Shown piece by piece: positions 8,312 to 16,860 of a stretch of DNA of 64,000 nucleotides (its first letter is position 1; each line of letters starts with the position of its first letter). The stretch comes from Nocardia beijingensis NBRC 16342. Its GTDB lineage: Bacteria > Actinomycetota > Actinomycetes > Mycobacteriales > Mycobacteriaceae. The stretch is taken from positions 1-64,000 of the forward strand of contig NZ_BDBC01000038.1 of assembly GCF_001612785.1 (NCBI RefSeq), written 5' to 3'. The notes under the pieces are model-generated. The model did not search any database, was not told the DNA's origin, and worked only from the letters and a program-made list of their open reading frames with translations. The translations under genes and the position numbers were made by a program.

Positions 8312-9588
8312 ACCCTCAACCATCCCATCAGTCGGTCTGCCGTCGATCCGGGCGTGCGGCAGCCGACCACGCCGGTCGGCCCGGACGTGCCGAACGCGGT
8401 CAAGGCGGTACGCAGCTGCGGTTCGGTGAGTCTGCCGAGATCGGCGACGCCGAGGATGGCATCGGACAACGGGGCCACGGCGACCGCGTCGGCGGCATGA
8501 CCGACCGGTGCGGTCTCGATGACCACGCGGTAGTAGCGCTCGCGCAGATCGGCGATGAGATGGGCGAAGTGTTCCGAGGCGATCAGGTCGGAGGTGTCCG
8601 GCTCGATGTGCCCGATCGGCAGCACCGCGACCCCGGTCCCGCCCCAGTCCTCGGTGATCGCCCGGTCCAGCGGTACACCGCCGCGCAGCAGCGTCGTGAG
8701 GCCAGGACCGGGCACCGTGCCCGAGCTTCCGTCGCCGGAGGTGTCGGCGTCGACGAGGATCACCGGATGACCGGCATCGGCGAAGGCCAGCGCCAGGGTG
8801 TTCGCCACCTTCGATTGTGATCGGTCGGTGAGGCTGGTGCATTCGATGATCTGGGCGCCCCGCAAGTGATTGCGCAGCCGCCGGGCCGCCTCGGAGGTGG
8901 ATTCTCCGTGGTCGAAGGCGGCGACCACCGGGACCGGCGCGACCTCGGCGAGGTCGCCACTGGTGCGAATACGCCGGTCGGTGCGTTCCCGCAGGCACGC
9001 GGCCGCGAAGCCGAGCAGCAGTCCACCGAACAAGCCCATGGCGACGAACCGGCTCGTGCCGGGGCCTGACGGAGCGGCCGGGAGCCGGGCACGGTCGACG
9101 ACCGAGACGCGGGCGGCGGGAGCGGCGCCTGATTCGATGGATTCGAGACTGTCGACCAGAGCACGGAATTGGGCGACTGTGGCGTCGGTGAGATCGCGCG
9201 CCCGCTGCGCGGTGGGCGCGGAGACCGCGATCTCCAGGATCGTGCTGGCGGGCGGCGACGAGGCGGTGATCCGGCCGCGGAACTCGTCCGGCGATTCCGT
9301 CAGCCCTTGGTCGTGGACGACCCGCTCGGCGACCGCGGCGCTGGTGGCCAGTTCGAGATAGGACCGCACGCGCTGCTGGGCCGCCAGGCCGCCCTGGTAG
9401 GAGTCGTTGACCGAGGTACCGGTGGCCATCGAGACGTACATGGTGCTGCTGGCGACGTAGGTCACGGCGCGGGAGGAGGCGTACCAGACGCCGATCACCG
9501 TGACGGTCAGCGCGATCGCGGCGATCAGCACCCACCGCCGTCGAACGATGTGCCAGATATCGATCAAACCCATGAACTGCGACCTCAT
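8308..9588 (-). CDS. Wzz/CpsCD-like chain-length protein with degenerate ParA/BY-kinase domain
   Basis: A 426-residue protein. An N-terminal membrane segment (WVLIAAIALTVTVIGVWY) and a second one at about 185-205 (FVAMGLFGGLLLGFAAACL) flank an external Wzz-type domain. A cytosolic Rossmann domain resembling bacterial tyrosine kinases follows. It keeps the Walker A' aspartates in VILVDADTSGDG, but the P-loop position reads TSLTDRSQSKVANTLAL instead of GxxGxGKST, and the C-terminus (DRLMGWLRV) has no tyrosine cluster. It is therefore probably a chain-length determinant that no longer phosphorylates. ATG 9588 overlaps the polymerase stop. Confidence 0.88.
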   Translation of the reverse strand: MRSQFMGLIDIWHIVRRRWVLIAAIALTVTVIGVWYASSRAVTYVASSTMYVSMATGTSVNDSYQGGLAAQQRVRSYLELATSAAVAERVVHDQGLTESPDEFRGRITASSPPASTILEIAVSAPTAQRARDLTDATVAQFRALVDSLESIESGAAPAARVSVVDRARLPAAPSGPGTSRFVAMGLFGGLLLGFAAACLRERTDRRIRTSGDLAEVAPVPVVAAFDHGESTSEAARRLRNHLRGAQIIECTSLTDRSQSKVANTLALAFADAGHPVILVDADTSGDGSSGTVPGPGLTTLLRGGVPLDRAITEDWGGTGVAVLPIGHIEPDTSDLIASEHFAHLIADLRERYYRVVIETAPVGHAADAVAVAPLSDAILGVADLGRLTEPQLRTALTAFGTSGPTGVVGCRTPGSTADRLMGWLRV

Positions 9589-10937
9589 GTCTTCGTAACT
9601 GCTGAAGCGTGCGCCGGTGCCGGGAGCGGCGTCGGACGGCGGCGGAATTCCGTGACGATCAGATGGACGAACCAGGCGAGCACGGCCGACTGGGCGAACT
9701 TGCCGAGATTCTCGAAACTTCCGAGAATCCCGCGTTCGAACAGCGTGGAGGCGCCGGTGATCGCGAGCCCGAGCACGAGAACCGGGAAGTACCGCGAATA
9801 CAGCGAGCGCTCCCAAGCGAGCAACAGCCCGAAGGTGAACACGACGGCGACGAGCACGCCGACCCCGCCGCCGAGCACATAGCCTTCGTTCACGTTGCCC
9901 TCCGCGAGGGACACCGACACGGTGCTCATATCCACCGACGCGCCACGCACGTCGTTCGCCCATGCCGTACCGGACTGGAGCTTCTCGGCGCCGAGCACCT
10001 GCGCAGGGATCAGGCTCAGGCTCGCGTGGTGGAGAACCTCGCCGGGCGACAGCCAGCCCCCCGGTCCGACGAAGTAGGCGTCGGTGGCGGCTTCGAGCAG
10101 GTCGAAGCGCCGCAGGATACTCAGGAACGGCCGGACATTGTCCGGGTAGCGGGAGTCGACGACGGTGGCGTCGAGCGCGGCCGTGCCGGAGTTCTTGAAC
10201 GACTGCAACCAGCCGAACCCGGCGACGCCGAGGACGCCGATCAACGCCACGCCGATCGTGGTGCGCCGGTTCCAGCCGAGCATCGAGAACCGCACGGCCA
10301 GCGCGAGTGCGGCGGCGAGGATCGGCGTCTTGGACTGCACGGCCGACGACCAGTACAGTTCGCCCGCGAACAGCGCGCCGAGCACCAGCGCCGTGGTCTG
10401 CGGCCGGGCCGGCCGGAGGAAGACGATCATCCCGAGCGCCGCGATACCCGCGAACGTGGCGACGAAGCTGAGCAGGGGATTGCCGCTGCTGACCTCACCG
10501 GCCGCGCCCAGCGATCCGGTGGCCACCGATGCCGCCCGCCCCAGCAGCCCGAGCGCGTAGAGCACGATCAGCGTCGGCATCACGCCGGGATCCGCGACCG
10601 CGGCCGGGACCGCGCTCGGGGGGTGCCGCCGCCGCCAGAGCGCGTAACCGATCACCAGCAGCGCGTAACACCACAAGCCGAACACCACGTGGTCGAGCAC
10701 CAGACCGATTCCGCGGTCGTACCCCAGTCCGGCCAGCCGGGGGTCGGAGATGTTGTCGCCGTAATGCGGGTCGGGCAGCACCGCGAGCAACACCAGCGGC
10801 CGCGCCACGTAGGACAGCGACCAGAACAGGGCTTGCGCGATGAAGAACACGCGGGCGATGCCGGGGACCCACAGCGCGGCCGCCGCAACCGTGACCAGAG
10901 CGGCCGCGACAGCGGCTATTTCGGTGTAGGCGTTCAG
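9585..10937 (-). CDS. O-antigen-polymerase-like membrane protein (Wzy-type), probable CTG start
   Basis: A 450-residue, strongly hydrophobic protein with about ten membrane segments, beginning LNAYTEIAAVAAALVTVAAA, and a large loop in the middle (FKNSGTAALDATVVDSRYPDN to GTAWANDVRG). This is the layout of Wzy polymerases and exopolysaccharide EpsG/O-antigen ligase relatives. No ATG, GTG or TTG lies near the beginning of the hydrophobic region. A CTG at 10937 overlaps the upstream stop (CTGA) exactly as the other junctions of this operon do (ATGA/GTGA), and GGAGG is 7 nt upstream. Polymerisation of the repeat unit outside the membrane is inferred from context. Confidence 0.8.
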   Translation of the reverse strand: MNAYTEIAAVAAALVTVAAAALWVPGIARVFFIAQALFWSLSYVARPLVLLAVLPDPHYGDNISDPRLAGLGYDRGIGLVLDHVVFGLWCYALLVIGYALWRRRHPPSAVPAAVADPGVMPTLIVLYALGLLGRAASVATGSLGAAGEVSSGNPLLSFVATFAGIAALGMIVFLRPARPQTTALVLGALFAGELYWSSAVQSKTPILAAALALAVRFSMLGWNRRTTIGVALIGVLGVAGFGWLQSFKNSGTAALDATVVDSRYPDNVRPFLSILRRFDLLEAATDAYFVGPGGWLSPGEVLHHASLSLIPAQVLGAEKLQSGTAWANDVRGASVDMSTVSVSLAEGNVNEGYVLGGGVGVLVAVVFTFGLLLAWERSLYSRYFPVLVLGLAITGASTLFERGILGSFENLGKFAQSAVLAWFVHLIVTEFRRRPTPLPAPAHASAVTKT

Positions 10938-11950
10938 TTCGCGACCTCCGCGGCCAGGTCGACGATCTGCCGGGCGCGATCCACGTAACGATGCCCCCCG
11001 GCGGTGATCCGCCGGTGCCCGGCCGCCGCGACCTCGGCCGCCCGCTCCGGGTGGGCGGCAACCCAATCGAGAATCGAGACCAGTTCGTCGGTACCGTCGA
11101 ACAGGAAGCACTCGACGGTGTCGCGTAACAGCTCGGCGTGCTCGCCGGTGCGTTCACCCACGAACAGTCCACCGGCCGCGGGCACCTCGAAGGTACGGCA
11201 GGTGTGGGTGTCGCGGTTGCCGGAGTTCAGCAGCACCAGATTGGCTGTGACCTCGGCGACCGCCGCCGAGTATCCGGAACCGTACACCGCGCCGCCGACG
11301 ACGGCCCGGGTGGCGCGCAGCTCAGGAACCCGGCGCCAGCCGGGGCCGCGGATCAGCAGGCGCGGTCCGTAGCGGCGTGCCAGGGACACCAGTTCGGCAC
11401 GTCGGTCGGGTCGGCACACTCCGATGAAACCGGCCAGATAGTCACCGGTGCCTCGGCGCGCCGCCGGATGATGCCAGGCCGGGTCGTAAGCGCTGAGCAC
11501 GAAGCCCGCGGCCCGGGCGCCACGCGCCAGCAACTCCGGCACGTTGTGCTGTTTGGTGGTGACGACGAGGTCCCAGCCGGGTTCGGCGGCGAGGTAGGCA
11601 TCGGTCAGGTTCTCGGGATTGGACACGTCGTCCGGGCTGTAGTGCACATGCGATGCGGCGGGCACGTCGAGCAGTCGCTGCTGGTCCAGATGGATCCCTT
11701 TGAACACGAACAGCATGTCGGGCCGGAACACGGCGGCGTTTCGTTCGATCCGGGCGTGTACCCGTTCGACCGTGCGCGGGTCGCGTCGACCGGTCGCCTT
11801 CGCGTACACCCACGGCGGCGACAGCCTGGCCGGAAGGGTCACCGGTGTGGAGTCGACCACGAGCACGTCGTGGCCGGCCTGACGAAAGCCGTCGGCCAGC
11901 GAACGCGCGTTGCTGCCGAGCCAGTCGTCGCCGACGAACAGGATTCTCAT
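10934..11950 (-). CDS. CgeB-like glycosyltransferase
   Basis: A 338-residue GT-B-like protein starting MRILFVGDDWLGSNARSLADGF. It contains HVHYSPDDVSNPENLT and WDLVVTTKQHNVPELLARGA in the first half. The C-terminal region, NRDTHTCRTFEVPAAGGLFVGERTGEH followed by YVDRARQI, is the pattern of the CgeB/group-1 glycosyltransferases, where the T-CRTFEVPA stretch forms the donor site. ATG 11950 overlaps the flippase stop (ATGA). It is placed among assembly genes, so transfer of one sugar of the repeat unit is likely; the sugar is unknown. Confidence 0.86.
   Translation of the reverse strand: MRILFVGDDWLGSNARSLADGFRQAGHDVLVVDSTPVTLPARLSPPWVYAKATGRRDPRTVERVHARIERNAAVFRPDMLFVFKGIHLDQQRLLDVPAASHVHYSPDDVSNPENLTDAYLAAEPGWDLVVTTKQHNVPELLARGARAAGFVLSAYDPAWHHPAARRGTGDYLAGFIGVCRPDRRAELVSLARRYGPRLLIRGPGWRRVPELRATRAVVGGAVYGSGYSAAVAEVTANLVLLNSGNRDTHTCRTFEVPAAGGLFVGERTGEHAELLRDTVECFLFDGTDELVSILDWVAAHPERAAEVAAAGHRRITAGGHRYVDRARQIVDLAAEVAN
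10945..10949 (-). promoter_or_regulatory. Ribosome-binding site supporting a CTG start
   Basis: GGAGG on the minus strand ends 7 nt before the CTG at 10937, an ideal distance. It lies inside the last codons of the upstream glycosyltransferase gene. The next usable ATG/GTG in the same frame is about 170 nt further upstream, inside that gene, so the site decides the start. Confidence 0.6.
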
Positions 11951-13365
11951 GGTCGGATGTCCTTCCAGGGCACGATCGGCAGCGGCACGGTGTCGGCTTC
12001 GGCCCGGTCGCGGCGGGTCAGGAAGCGCACCCGCAACAGATGCCAGCTGGCGACGGTCATTTCGGCCACCAGCAGGCCGTAGACCAGGGTGTGCACCGAG
12101 CGGGTCCGGATGGTCAGCACCAGGGCGCCCGCGGCGACGAGCGTCCCCAGCAGGGCGCCGATCAGGACACCGGTGGTGTCCTGGCGCACCGGCAGGATGG
12201 CCGTGGTGATGAAGGAGGTGACCGTCGTGGCGGGCAGGATCAGCACCTCGATCCGCAACAGGCCGGTGGACGCGGCGAACTCGGTACCGAAGATCAGCCG
12301 GATCAGCAGCGGCGCGGCCAGCCAGATGCCCACCGAAGCGAGTGCGGCGACGGCGACGGTCACCGCAAGCGCTTGCAGGCTGTGCCGCCAGAACCCGTGA
12401 TCGTCGCCGCGCCGGGCCATCCGTGGCAGCAGCGCGAAGCCGATGGCGTCGAGCAGTGATTGGACCGCGCGCACCAGGCGGTCGCCTGCCGAATACAGCC
12501 CCAGCGAGATGGCGTCGAGCACGGTGGAATACAGCGTCGCCGCGCCCTGACCGTAGCCGGTGACCAGCAACCGGGAGACGAACACCGGCACGCTGCGGCG
12601 CAGCACGACGCCGTAGTAGCGGGGACGAGCAGGCGACCCGTACCGGCGCCAGGCGTCCCACCAGGTCAATGCCACGGTCGGCACGGAGGACAACAGCAGG
12701 CACAGCAGGGCGATGTGCGAGTTCGGCAGCTGCGGAAGCAAGCCGACCAGCAGCCCGAGATAGCACAGCCGGCCGATGCTCTGATAAGCGGTGGAGGTGC
12801 CGAATCGCCCCTCACCGATCAGCAGCCAGTCCTCCGACAGGGACCAGAAGCCACCGGCGAACAGCCCGAGCAGCACCATCTGCCCGGCTTCCGGCACGCG
12901 CACGGCCACGGCGACGGCGAGCGCGACACCGAACACCGTCGCGGTGGTGAGCCGAATGGCCAGATAGTCGCCGCGCAGCTGGTTGATCTCCCGCAAGCGA
13001 GTCTTTCTGCGCGCGTTGATCTCCGGCACGCGGGCGGACAGGAACTGCGTGACGCCCAGATCCACGACGAGCGAGCCGATGAAGTAGGCCGACATGCCGA
13101 TGGCGAGCAGGCCGAGGCCGTTGGCGCCGAGCACCCTGGCGATCAGCGGCACGGTCACGACCGTGACGATGTACTGACCGTATCTGCCGAAACTCACCAT
13201 GGCGATGTCGCCGAGCACCTCGAACCGGCTCGGCTTGCTGTGCGCGCCACCGCCTCCCGGCCCGCGCGCCCCGTCGGCGCGACGGTGCACGCCGGGGCGC
13301 CGGGGCAGCTCGACCCGGGGAAAGACGTCGGTGGTGAGTGTGGCCAGGTAATCGGGTTCGGTCAC
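11947..13365 (-). CDS. Polysaccharide flippase (Wzx/MATE-like)
   Basis: A 472-residue protein with about twelve to fourteen membrane segments. The conserved opening FGRYGQYIVTVVTVPLIARVLGANGLGLLA is characteristic of polysaccharide_synt/Wzx exporters of the MOP superfamily. An unusually long polar N-terminus of about 50 residues, rich in Arg, Pro and Gly, precedes the first helix. The GTG start at 13365 overlaps the preceding stop (GTGA). It should turn the undecaprenyl-linked repeat unit from the inner to the outer leaflet, handing it to the polymerase two genes downstream. Confidence 0.9.
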   Translation of the reverse strand: MTEPDYLATLTTDVFPRVELPRRPGVHRRADGARGPGGGGAHSKPSRFEVLGDIAMVSFGRYGQYIVTVVTVPLIARVLGANGLGLLAIGMSAYFIGSLVVDLGVTQFLSARVPEINARRKTRLREINQLRGDYLAIRLTTATVFGVALAVAVAVRVPEAGQMVLLGLFAGGFWSLSEDWLLIGEGRFGTSTAYQSIGRLCYLGLLVGLLPQLPNSHIALLCLLLSSVPTVALTWWDAWRRYGSPARPRYYGVVLRRSVPVFVSRLLVTGYGQGAATLYSTVLDAISLGLYSAGDRLVRAVQSLLDAIGFALLPRMARRGDDHGFWRHSLQALAVTVAVAALASVGIWLAAPLLIRLIFGTEFAASTGLLRIEVLILPATTVTSFITTAILPVRQDTTGVLIGALLGTLVAAGALVLTIRTRSVHTLVYGLLVAEMTVASWHLLRVRFLTRRDRAEADTVPLPIVPWKDIRP

Positions 13366-14492
13366 GGCGGCGCCACCTCGTCGAGGAAGCGGGTGACCAC
13401 CCGCGCCGTGGCGCGGAGGTCGAAGTCGCGCGCGCGGTCGGCGCCCGCGGCGGCGATCCGGGCGCGTGCGGCCGGATCGCCCAGCAGTTCGGTGAGAGCC
13501 GCGGTGAGCGCGGCCGCGTCACCCGCAGGCACCAAACGACCGGTACGCCCGTCATCGATGATCTCGGCCGGGCCGCCGGGCACCGTCGCGATCACCGCAC
13601 AGCCCGCGGCCATACCCTCCACGACGACCTGCCCGAACGGCTCGGGCAGTACCGAGCAGTGCACGAGCACGTCGGCCTGGGCGAGATACCGGTCGGGGTC
13701 GTCGACGTGACCGGTGAAGGTCACGGCCAGGCCGAGTTCGTCGGCGAGTCGCTCCAGGTACTGCCGGAACGGCTGTTCGTCGAAGAACGTCCCGCCGACG
13801 AGATACACCGCGGCAGGCCGGGTCGGCACCGCCGCCAGGGCCCGCAGGAACACGTCCTGGCCTTTCCAGGGGCTCAGCCGTCCCACGACGACCACGACCG
13901 CCTCGGCGGCCGCGCGGGCGCGCGGCGGCGGCGGTGCGGCGGGCAGGGCGACGCCCGGATAGGCGACGACCGCAGGGATACGTGCGGGCAGCGTGTCCCG
14001 GGTGCCGTGACTGTTGGCCAGCAGTCCCCGGCACACCAGGGCGGCCAGCAGGCGGATGGTGATCGCCGGGAGCAAGCCGAAGTAGTCCCGCGACACTCGG
14101 TCGTGGACCTGCCAGACGAGCGGCACCCGCGCGCGGCGGGCCGCGACCGCCCCCAGCACCAGGGCTTTGCTGCTTTCCGCGACCAATACCCGAGCGCGCA
14201 GTTCGCGGACCGTGCCTCCGGCCGTCCAGCCCAGCCGCAGCAGCGCGAGAAACCCGGTGATCAGCCGCAACGGGCCGGATGCCGTGGTCATCGCCCGGCT
14301 GTCGAATCGGCCTGTGACGATACGGGTTTCGATCCCAGCGGCGCGGGCGCGAGCCGTCACGGGGCCGTCCTCGGTGCACACCAGCGCCACTGCGGTGCCC
14401 TGCGTCCGCAGTGTGCGCAGCAGCCGCAGGGTGGCCAGTTCGGCTCCGGAGGGCGCGGCGGTGTGGCCGAGGAAGACCGCGGGTCCACTCAT
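13362..14492 (-). CDS. GT4-family glycosyltransferase
   Basis: A 376-residue GT-B enzyme. MSGPAVFLGHTAAPSGAELATLRLL provides the N-terminal glycine loop, VVVVGRLSPWKGQDVFLRAL the linker strand of the donor domain, and LPEPFGQVVVEGMAAGCAVIAT the E-x7-E motif of family 4. The start ATG 14492 overlaps the stop of the upstream glycosyltransferase. The C-terminal helix ARVVTRFLDEVAPP crosses back to the N-domain as in other members. It should add one sugar during repeat-unit assembly on the lipid carrier. The acceptor is not predictable. Confidence 0.9.
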   Translation of the reverse strand: MSGPAVFLGHTAAPSGAELATLRLLRTLRTQGTAVALVCTEDGPVTARARAAGIETRIVTGRFDSRAMTTASGPLRLITGFLALLRLGWTAGGTVRELRARVLVAESSKALVLGAVAARRARVPLVWQVHDRVSRDYFGLLPAITIRLLAALVCRGLLANSHGTRDTLPARIPAVVAYPGVALPAAPPPPRARAAAEAVVVVVGRLSPWKGQDVFLRALAAVPTRPAAVYLVGGTFFDEQPFRQYLERLADELGLAVTFTGHVDDPDRYLAQADVLVHCSVLPEPFGQVVVEGMAAGCAVIATVPGGPAEIIDDGRTGRLVPAGDAAALTAALTELLGDPAARARIAAAGADRARDFDLRATARVVTRFLDEVAPP

Positions 14493-15592
14493 GCGAACTC
14501 CCGATAGAGCGCCGCGTGCCGCCGTGCGGCGACCTGCCAGCTGAAAGTCTCCGCGTGGGCGCGGCATTGGGCCGGTGTGGGCCGAGCGCCCGCGATCGCC
14601 GCGCTGATCCGGGCCGCGAGCGCGGTGGGATCGCCGGGCGGCACGATCAGCGACGGATCCAGGCCCTGCACGGCGTCGGGCAAACCACCGCACCGGGTGA
14701 CCACCGGCGCTCGGCCCGCGGCGAGCGACTCGAGGGCGATCAAGCCGAATCCCTCCAGGGCTATGGTCGGCACCACGGTGAGCGCGGCGGAGGTGTAGCG
14801 GGCGGCCAGCTCGTGGTCGGGAATCCGGCCGGTGAACTCGACGCTGCCGTCGAGCCCATTCTCGGTGGCCGCGCGCCGGAGATCCGCTTCCGCGCTGCCG
14901 GTTCCGACGATGACCAGACGAGCATCCGGGTGCTCGGCGAGCACCCCGGGCCAAGCGCGCAGCAACACATCGATCCCCATCCGGCGCTCCAGCCGCCGCA
15001 CACAGAGCACGACCGGCGCGGACGCGGGAACCGGGGCAGCTCGGAACCGGGTGAGATCGACCCCGGGCGCGATCACCTCGATGCGATCCGGCGCGATGCG
15101 GTAATCGTCGCACAGCACGTCGCGGAAGTGTTCTGAAAGCACCACGAAACGATCCGCGCAAACGTACCGCATACGTTCGATGAGGTATTTGGCGAAGGCC
15201 GCGACGGGATGCTGCCCGTGCATTCGGCTTTCCGCCGCCCACGGGCCGTGGAAATGCACGACGAGCGGTAACCGGCGACCACGCCGGTCCCGGGCGGCCG
15301 GGCCGTAGAGGCAGAAGTGGCGATCGACGACCGTGCCGTGATCCAACGCGTCGCGAGCGCAGAACGCGGTGCGCGCGCGGCCCGCTGTCGACCCGCCGAC
15401 CGGCCCCCAGGATCGGGCCCCGGCATGCGTCCGGTCGGGCAGGCCGAATGCGGCGGCCGACACCGAAATCCCTGGCACATCCAGTAAAGCGCCGTGCAGG
15501 TCCGTGAAGTATCGGCCCAGGCCGCCGGGTGCGGCGCCGAACCATTCCGATCCGGTCATGTGCACCTTCACCGCGCCGGAAGCACTCGTCAC
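14489..15592 (-). CDS. GT4-family glycosyltransferase, first gene of the operon
   Basis: A 367-residue GT-B protein. The GTG at 15592 is preferred because GAGGAG lies about 8 nt upstream; it opens VTSASGAVKVHMTGSEWFG. An in-frame ATG further upstream (15622) has no ribosome site. Motifs: PGGLGRYFTDLHGAL, HFHGPWAAES, VVLCVRRLERRMGIDVLLRAW and the E-x7-E motif in ALEGFGLIALESLAAGRAPVV. It is the promoter-proximal gene of the minus-strand operon and is divergent from the GT2 gene. Family assignment is secure, the sugar transferred is not. Confidence 0.9.
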   Translation of the reverse strand: MTSASGAVKVHMTGSEWFGAAPGGLGRYFTDLHGALLDVPGISVSAAAFGLPDRTHAGARSWGPVGGSTAGRARTAFCARDALDHGTVVDRHFCLYGPAARDRRGRRLPLVVHFHGPWAAESRMHGQHPVAAFAKYLIERMRYVCADRFVVLSEHFRDVLCDDYRIAPDRIEVIAPGVDLTRFRAAPVPASAPVVLCVRRLERRMGIDVLLRAWPGVLAEHPDARLVIVGTGSAEADLRRAATENGLDGSVEFTGRIPDHELAARYTSAALTVVPTIALEGFGLIALESLAAGRAPVVTRCGGLPDAVQGLDPSLIVPPGDPTALAARISAAIAGARPTPAQCRAHAETFSWQVAARRHAALYREFA

Positions 15593-15825
15593 GACCCGAT
15601 CTCCTCGTCCCGTTCGCCGCACCGTGAAGTCGTCTGCCGAACTCGTTCACGACCGCAAAGAGCAAGATCACGCATCGGATTCATCCCGGTCGCGCAGATG
15701 TGCGGAAACCGATTTCCAGCACTGGGAATTCCGCACCCGGATGCCAACTCGCGGCGAAATGTGGCATAGTTCCGGCAATTACGAGGCAATGTCCGATCAC
15801 GATTCTGACAAAGGGGCAGTTGGGA
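15593..15825. promoter_or_regulatory. Divergent promoter region of the polysaccharide locus
   Basis: 233 bp between two divergent glycosyltransferase genes, more AT-rich than the genes. It holds short dyads, GGAAA-CCGA-TTTCC (15696-15720 area) and GGAATTCC close by, and AT-rich hexamers such as GGCATAGT near 15767-15775 that could be a -10 for the rightward gene. No clear -35/-10 pair could be fixed by eye. It must drive the long leftward operon. Confidence 0.45.
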
Positions 15826-16644
15826 ATGCGGAAGCTGTCGGTGTGCGTGCCGGCCTACAACGCGGAGAGAACTCTGTCCGCGACCCTGGACTCGGTGCTG
15901 GCCCAAGATCTCGATTTCGAACTCGTGATCCTCGACAACGCGAGCACCGACCGCACCGGTGACATCGCGCGAGCGCGGCGCGACCCGCGCGTGCGTGTGC
16001 TGCGCAACGATCGGGTCCTGCCGATCGGCGCCAATTGGGACCGTGCGATCCGGGAGTCCACGGGGGACCTCGTGAAGGTGGTCTGCGCCGACGACATCCT
16101 GCGTCCCGGCGCACTCGCCGCGCAGTCGGCGGAGTTCGACGACAAGGCGGTCGCGTTGTGCGCGGGCAGGTTCGACGTGATCGACGAGTCCGGCGACCTC
16201 CTCGAGACGGGACTGGGGCTGCCGCAGCTGGTCGGCAGGCACGGCAGCCGCCAACTGGCCCGGGTGATCGTGCGTCGCGGGCCGGCCGACTTCGGCCCCA
16301 CCGCGGCTGCCATGTTCCGGCGCACCGACTACGACGCCGTCGGCGGATTGCGCGGCGACCTGGTGTTCCCGATGGATGTGGACCTGTTCGCCCGCGTCGG
16401 CAGCCGCGGCGCTTTCGTCGGGCTCGGCGACATCGTGGCCGCGTGGCGGAACTCCTCGTTCAACCTGTGCAGTCGCACGTCGACCCGGAGCAAGCTCACC
16501 GAGCAGCTGCGATTCCATCATCGCCTGGGCGCCGATCACCCGGACCTGGTACGTCCGGCCGACGTGGTGGCTGGTGATCTGCGTCTGGTCCGGGCGCTGG
16601 GGACGCGGCTGCGGGTGCGCGCGCGGGGCATGGTCGGCCGCTGA
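15826..16644 (+). CDS. GT2-family glycosyltransferase (GT-A fold)
   Basis: A 272-residue protein starting with ATG 15826, preceded by AAAGGGG. It opens MRKLSVCVPAYNAERTLSAT, followed by VILDNASTDRTGD and VKVVCADDILRPGAL, where ADD takes the place of the metal-binding DxD. The acidic FPMDVDLFARVG region would be the catalytic segment of GT2 enzymes. Unlike the other glycosyltransferases of the locus it is inverting-type GT-A and stands alone on the plus strand, so it can be regulated separately. The C-terminus (ALGTRLRVRARGMVGR) is basic and could contact membrane or lipid. Confidence 0.88.
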   Translation: MRKLSVCVPAYNAERTLSATLDSVLAQDLDFELVILDNASTDRTGDIARARRDPRVRVLRNDRVLPIGANWDRAIRESTGDLVKVVCADDILRPGALAAQSAEFDDKAVALCAGRFDVIDESGDLLETGLGLPQLVGRHGSRQLARVIVRRGPADFGPTAAAMFRRTDYDAVGGLRGDLVFPMDVDLFARVGSRGAFVGLGDIVAAWRNSSFNLCSRTSTRSKLTEQLRFHHRLGADHPDLVRPADVVAGDLRLVRALGTRLRVRARGMVGR

Positions 16645-16860
16645 GCACGATCGCGGTTGCTTCTTTCCGACAGCGTCCACCGTCGAACTCGTGCCGCCGC
16701 ACGCCGGAAAGACAGCCACGACCACCGGTGCGGTGACCGGATCGGCCGGCGAGCGCGGCCGGAGTCGGCGCGTCCGAGGGGTGGTATTCATGGGTACGGC
16801 TGTCCTTCGCGTGTCAACTGCTGGCCGGGGCGGACCGGGGGTGTGGCTGTCGGGCTGAAG

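Noticed and set aside
15593..15622. Upstream ATG start (15622) for the first glycosyltransferase
   Set aside because: No ribosome site; GTG 15592 has GAGGAG at good distance.
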